From CANJQH01 sp031368515 (GTDB lineage: Bacteria > Chloroflexota > Anaerolineae > J036 > Brachytrichaceae): a stretch of DNA of 6,246 bases. Positions 4,006 through 6,246 of this stretch are shown here, one piece after another. Location: assembly GCA_031368515.1 (NCBI GenBank), contig JANMNW010000075.1, positions 1-6,246 on the forward strand, read 5' to 3'. The notes below the pieces were generated by a model that was not told the origin of the DNA, ran no database searches, and saw only the letters and a list, made by a program, of their open reading frames with translations. The translations under genes were made by a program, and so were the position numbers. Every line of letters starts with the position of its first letter. Position 1 is the stretch's first letter.

Positions 4006-6093
4006 ATGGCTGTTAAGGAATATCCGCTGGACAAAGTCCGCAACATCGGCATCATCGCGCACATCGACGCGGGTAAGACCACCACGTCTGAGCGCATCCT
4101 GTATTACACAGGCAAGACTTACAAGATCGGCGAAGTGCACGAAGGCGCCGCGACCATGGACTACATGGCGCAGGAGCAGGAGCGCGGCATCACAATCACC
4201 GCCGCCGCCACCACGTGCTTCTGGAAAGACATCCAGATCAACCTGATCGACACACCGGGTCACATCGACTTTACGGCCGAGGTGCAGCGCTCGTTGCGCG
4301 TGCTCGACGGCGGCGTCGTCGTGTTTGACGGCGTGGCAGGCGTGGAACCACAGTCCGAAACGGTCTGGCGCCAGGCCGACAAATACGGCGTGCCCCGCAT
4401 TTGCTTTATTAACAAGCTCGATCGCATGGGCGCGAGCATGGTCCGCTGCGTCGACATGATCGTCGACCGCCTGGCGGCCAAGCCGCTGCAGTTGCAGCTG
4501 AACGACGGCCTCGAAGGCGACTTCAAGGGCATCGTCGATTTGCTGCGCATGCGCTATTTCACCTTTACCGGCGAGAAAGGCGAGGACATCCATGAAGGCG
4601 ATGTGCCCGCACATTTGCTCGACGACGCCAAAACGCTGCGCGACAAGATGATCGAGGTCGTTTCCGAGACCGACGACGCCTTGCTCGAGAAGTATCTCGC
4701 CGGCGAAGTGCCGACAATCGAAGAGCTGGTTCCAGCCATTCGCCGCGGCACCATTGAGCGCAAGTTCTTCCCTGTGTTTTGCGGCTCTGCGCTCAAGAAC
4801 AAAGGCGTGCAGCTGATACTCGACGCCGTAAACGATTATTTGCCATCGCCGCTGGAGAAAGAACCCCAGGTGGCCGTCGATCCGCGCACCGATGAAAAGG
4901 CTGTGCGGGCGCCGACCCTGAAGGACCCGTTCTCGGCGCTGGTGTTCAAAGTGATCAGCGATCCGACCGGCATGGGCAAGCTGGCCTTCTTCCGCGTCTA
5001 CTCCGGCTCCGTGAACCAGGGCGACACCATCCTGAACAGCACCAAAGGCCGCCAGGATCGCATGTCGCGCATGTATCAGATGCACGCCAACAAGCGCGAA
5101 GCCATTGCCAGCGTCGGCGCCGGCAACATCGGCGTGGCGCAGGGCTTGAAAGATGCGATCACCGGCGACACGCTGTGCTCGCCCGACTTTCCGGTGCTGC
5201 TCGAAACCATTAGCTTCCCGGAGCCGGTGGTCAAGCTGGCGATCGAACCGAAGACTTCGGGCGACATGGACAAGATGTCCAAGGCGCTCAAGGCGCTCAG
5301 CGATGAAGACCCGACCTTGCACGTTGCCACCGACGCCGAGACCGGCCAGACCACGCTTGCGGGCATGGGCGAGCTGCATCTCGATGTAATTGTCGATCGA
5401 ATGAAGCGCGAATACGCGGTGGAAGTGCGCGTGGGCAAGCCCATGGTGGCGTATCGCGAATCGATTACCCGCCCGGCCAAGGCGCGCCACGTGTTCAAGC
5501 GCCAGACCGGCGGCAAAGGCCAGTTTGGCGATGTGGCGCTCGAGATCGAACCGAACGAGCCGGGCAAGGGCTTTGAGTTCTTGAACGAAATCGTCGGCGG
5601 CTCAATTCCGCGCGAATACATTCCGGCTGTCGAGAAGGGCATCAAGGAAGCGCTGGAAGGCGGCATCATCGCGGGCTATCCCATGATCGATGTCAAAGTC
5701 CACCTGGTCGACGGCTCGTTTCACGAGGTCGACTCGTCCGAAATGGCGTTCAAAATCGCCGGCTCGATGGCGGTCAAAGACGCCGTGGCCAAAGCCGGTG
5801 GCGTGCTGCTGGAGCCGTTGATGCGCGTGGAAGTGACCGTGCCGGAGGATTACACCGGATCGGTGGTGGGCAACTTGAACAGCCGGCGCGGCATGATCAA
5901 CTCGATGGAGCAGCGCGGCAATGCCCAGTCGGTCAACTCGTTTGTGCCGCTCTCCGAAATGTTCGGCTACGCGGGCGATTTGCGCGGCATGACGCAGGGC
6001 CGCGGCAACTTTGTGATGGAGTTTGATCACTACGCGGAGCTGCCCAAGAATCTGGCGGCCGAGCTGACCAAAGGTGAGGATTCGAAGAAGTAA
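4006..6093 (+). CDS. fusA: Elongation factor G
   Basis: EF-G is the cytosolic GTPase that drives tRNA-mRNA translocation on the ribosome and, with ribosome recycling factor, helps split ribosomes. All 695 residues of a normal bacterial EF-G are present. GTPase motifs: P-loop AHIDAGKTT (18-26), switch I QERGITITAAATT (58-70), DTPGH (82-86), NKLD (136-139) and GSA (260-262). Domain II has LAFFRVYSGSV from 326; domain III ends with GMGELHLDVIVDRMKRE; domain IV starts with RQTGGKGQFG from 499 and includes GNLNSRRGMI; domain V ends with MTQGRGNFVMEFDHYAELP. Motif completeness points to the main EF-G rather than a specialised paralogue (EF-G2, TetM-like). The start is supported by GGAAGAG 5 nt upstream and by the usual MAVKEYPLDKVRNIGI beginning. 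It sits between rpsG and tuf. Confidence 0.98.
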   Translation: MAVKEYPLDKVRNIGIIAHIDAGKTTTSERILYYTGKTYKIGEVHEGAATMDYMAQEQERGITITAAATTCFWKDIQINLIDTPGHIDFTAEVQRSLRVLDGGVVVFDGVAGVEPQSETVWRQADKYGVPRICFINKLDRMGASMVRCVDMIVDRLAAKPLQLQLNDGLEGDFKGIVDLLRMRYFTFTGEKGEDIHEGDVPAHLLDDAKTLRDKMIEVVSETDDALLEKYLAGEVPTIEELVPAIRRGTIERKFFPVFCGSALKNKGVQLILDAVNDYLPSPLEKEPQVAVDPRTDEKAVRAPTLKDPFSALVFKVISDPTGMGKLAFFRVYSGSVNQGDTILNSTKGRQDRMSRMYQMHANKREAIASVGAGNIGVAQGLKDAITGDTLCSPDFPVLLETISFPEPVVKLAIEPKTSGDMDKMSKALKALSDEDPTLHVATDAETGQTTLAGMGELHLDVIVDRMKREYAVEVRVGKPMVAYRESITRPAKARHVFKRQTGGKGQFGDVALEIEPNEPGKGFEFLNEIVGGSIPREYIPAVEKGIKEALEGGIIAGYPMIDVKVHLVDGSFHEVDSSEMAFKIAGSMAVKDAVAKAGGVLLEPLMRVEVTVPEDYTGSVVGNLNSRRGMINSMEQRGNAQSVNSFVPLSEMFGYAGDLRGMTQGRGNFVMEFDHYAELPKNLAAELTKGEDSKK

Positions 6094-6096
6094 GCT

Positions 6097-6111
6097 TCGA
6101 CTGGAAGTCGA
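6097..6111 (+). promoter_or_regulatory. Small hairpin just after fusA
   Basis: TCGACT (6097-6102) and AGTCGA (6106-6111) form a 6-bp stem with a GGA loop, starting 3 nt after the fusA stop. The left arm can also pair with TCGAAG inside the last fusA codons (TCGAAG / CTTCGA, 6082-6087 / 6095-6100). There is no T-run, so it is not a convincing terminator. It may protect the upstream mRNA. Confidence 0.4.
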
Positions 6112-6120
6112 CGCGTGTAG

Positions 6121-6199
6121 GGCGAAAGTTGAAGGTGTTAGTTCGCCTGATCGCCGCCCGTTGACTTGATGCATTCAACTTTCGACAGAGATCAGGAGA
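6121..6199 (+). promoter_or_regulatory. Candidate tuf leader with competing stems and masked ribosome binding site
   Basis: Three perfect inverted repeats share this 109-nt spacer. Stem A: GGCGAA (6121-6126) / TTCGCC (6142-6147). Stem B: CGAAAGTTGAA (6123-6133) / TTCAACTTTCG (6174-6184), 11 bp. Stem C: CCTGATC (6146-6152) / GATCAGG (6190-6196). Stem C would cover the first bases of the tuf Shine-Dalgarno AGGAGA (6194-6199), which lies 3 nt before ATG 6203. A conflicts with both B and C, and B and C cross, so they exclude each other or form a pseudoknot. This arrangement could tune EF-Tu synthesis separately from EF-G. Folding is inferred by eye; no known RNA family is recognised. Confidence 0.45.
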
Positions 6200-6202
6200 A
6201 TC

Positions 6203-6246
6203 ATGGGAAAGGAAAAGTTTGTTCGAAACAAACCGCACGTGAACAT
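6203..6246 (+). CDS. tuf: Elongation factor Tu, N-terminal fragment (3' partial)
   Basis: Only 14 full codons are in the window: MGKEKFVRNKPHVN, which matches the EF-Tu N-terminus (family pattern M-x-K-x-K-F-x-R-x-K-P-H-V-N ahead of IGTIGHVDHGKTT). EF-Tu carries aminoacyl-tRNA to the ribosomal A site. The position right after fusA is the normal place for tuf in the str operon. A Shine-Dalgarno AGGAGA (6194-6199) supports ATG 6203. The GTPase motifs lie beyond the right edge, so gene integrity cannot be judged. Confidence 0.9.
   Translation, partial: MGKEKFVRNKPHVN

Noticed and set aside
3985..5490. 501-residue minus-strand open frame
   Set aside because: It is antisense to fusA, which has every EF-G motif. 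Its His/Arg/Ala-rich composition is typical of a GC-bias shadow.
6161..6189. TTGACT as a -35 box for a tuf promoter
   Set aside because: The sequence 17 bp downstream (GACAGA) is not a -10 box, and the bases are better explained by inverted repeats.

Overview
This window looks like a piece of a GC-rich bacterial chromosome or metagenomic contig. It ends in the classical str (streptomycin) operon, rpsL-rpsG-fusA-tuf, on the plus strand. S12 carries a long insertion near its N-terminus, a short core-type methionine synthase lies upstream, and the spacers contain heptamer-period repeats. From memory, this combination fits Chloroflexota of the Anaerolineae type best. That placement is family recall, not a database result.

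Layout. Positions 1-539 hold the 3' part of a gene for a small helix-turn-helix protein with a very acidic tail. Its conserved motifs resemble a family I associate with Sphingomonadales (Alphaproteobacteria), so it stands out from the rest. Positions 540-749 contain no confident gene, only a weak minus-strand small ORF converging on the first gene. Positions 750-2614 hold a two-gene unit: a core (MetE C-terminal-like) methionine synthase, and a UlaG-like metallo-beta-lactamase-fold hydrolase coupled to it by an ATGA overlap. Positions 2615-2936 are the str promoter and leader. They contain a textbook TTGACA-N16-TATAAT promoter, then a leader of about 186 nt with a perfect 14-bp hairpin. The rest is rpsL (S12), rpsG (S7), fusA (EF-G) and the first 14 codons of tuf (EF-Tu).

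The str genes encode two small-subunit ribosomal proteins and the two main elongation GTPases, and are probably transcribed together from the promoter at 2717-2744. Their three spacers are unusual. The rpsL-rpsG spacer has a degenerate 7-bp repeat array and a hairpin. The rpsG-fusA spacer has three perfect AGTCCCG copies. The fusA-tuf spacer has overlapping inverted repeats, one of which would mask the tuf Shine-Dalgarno sequence. rpsL and rpsG have no visible Shine-Dalgarno, whereas fusA and tuf do.

I see no tRNA, rRNA, CRISPR array, insertion sequence or clear intrinsic terminator. The strongest leads are the fusA-tuf leader structure, the period-7 spacers, the S12 leader hairpin, the coupled methionine synthase/hydrolase pair, and the foreign-looking gene at the 5' edge, which may be horizontal transfer or an assembly chimera.
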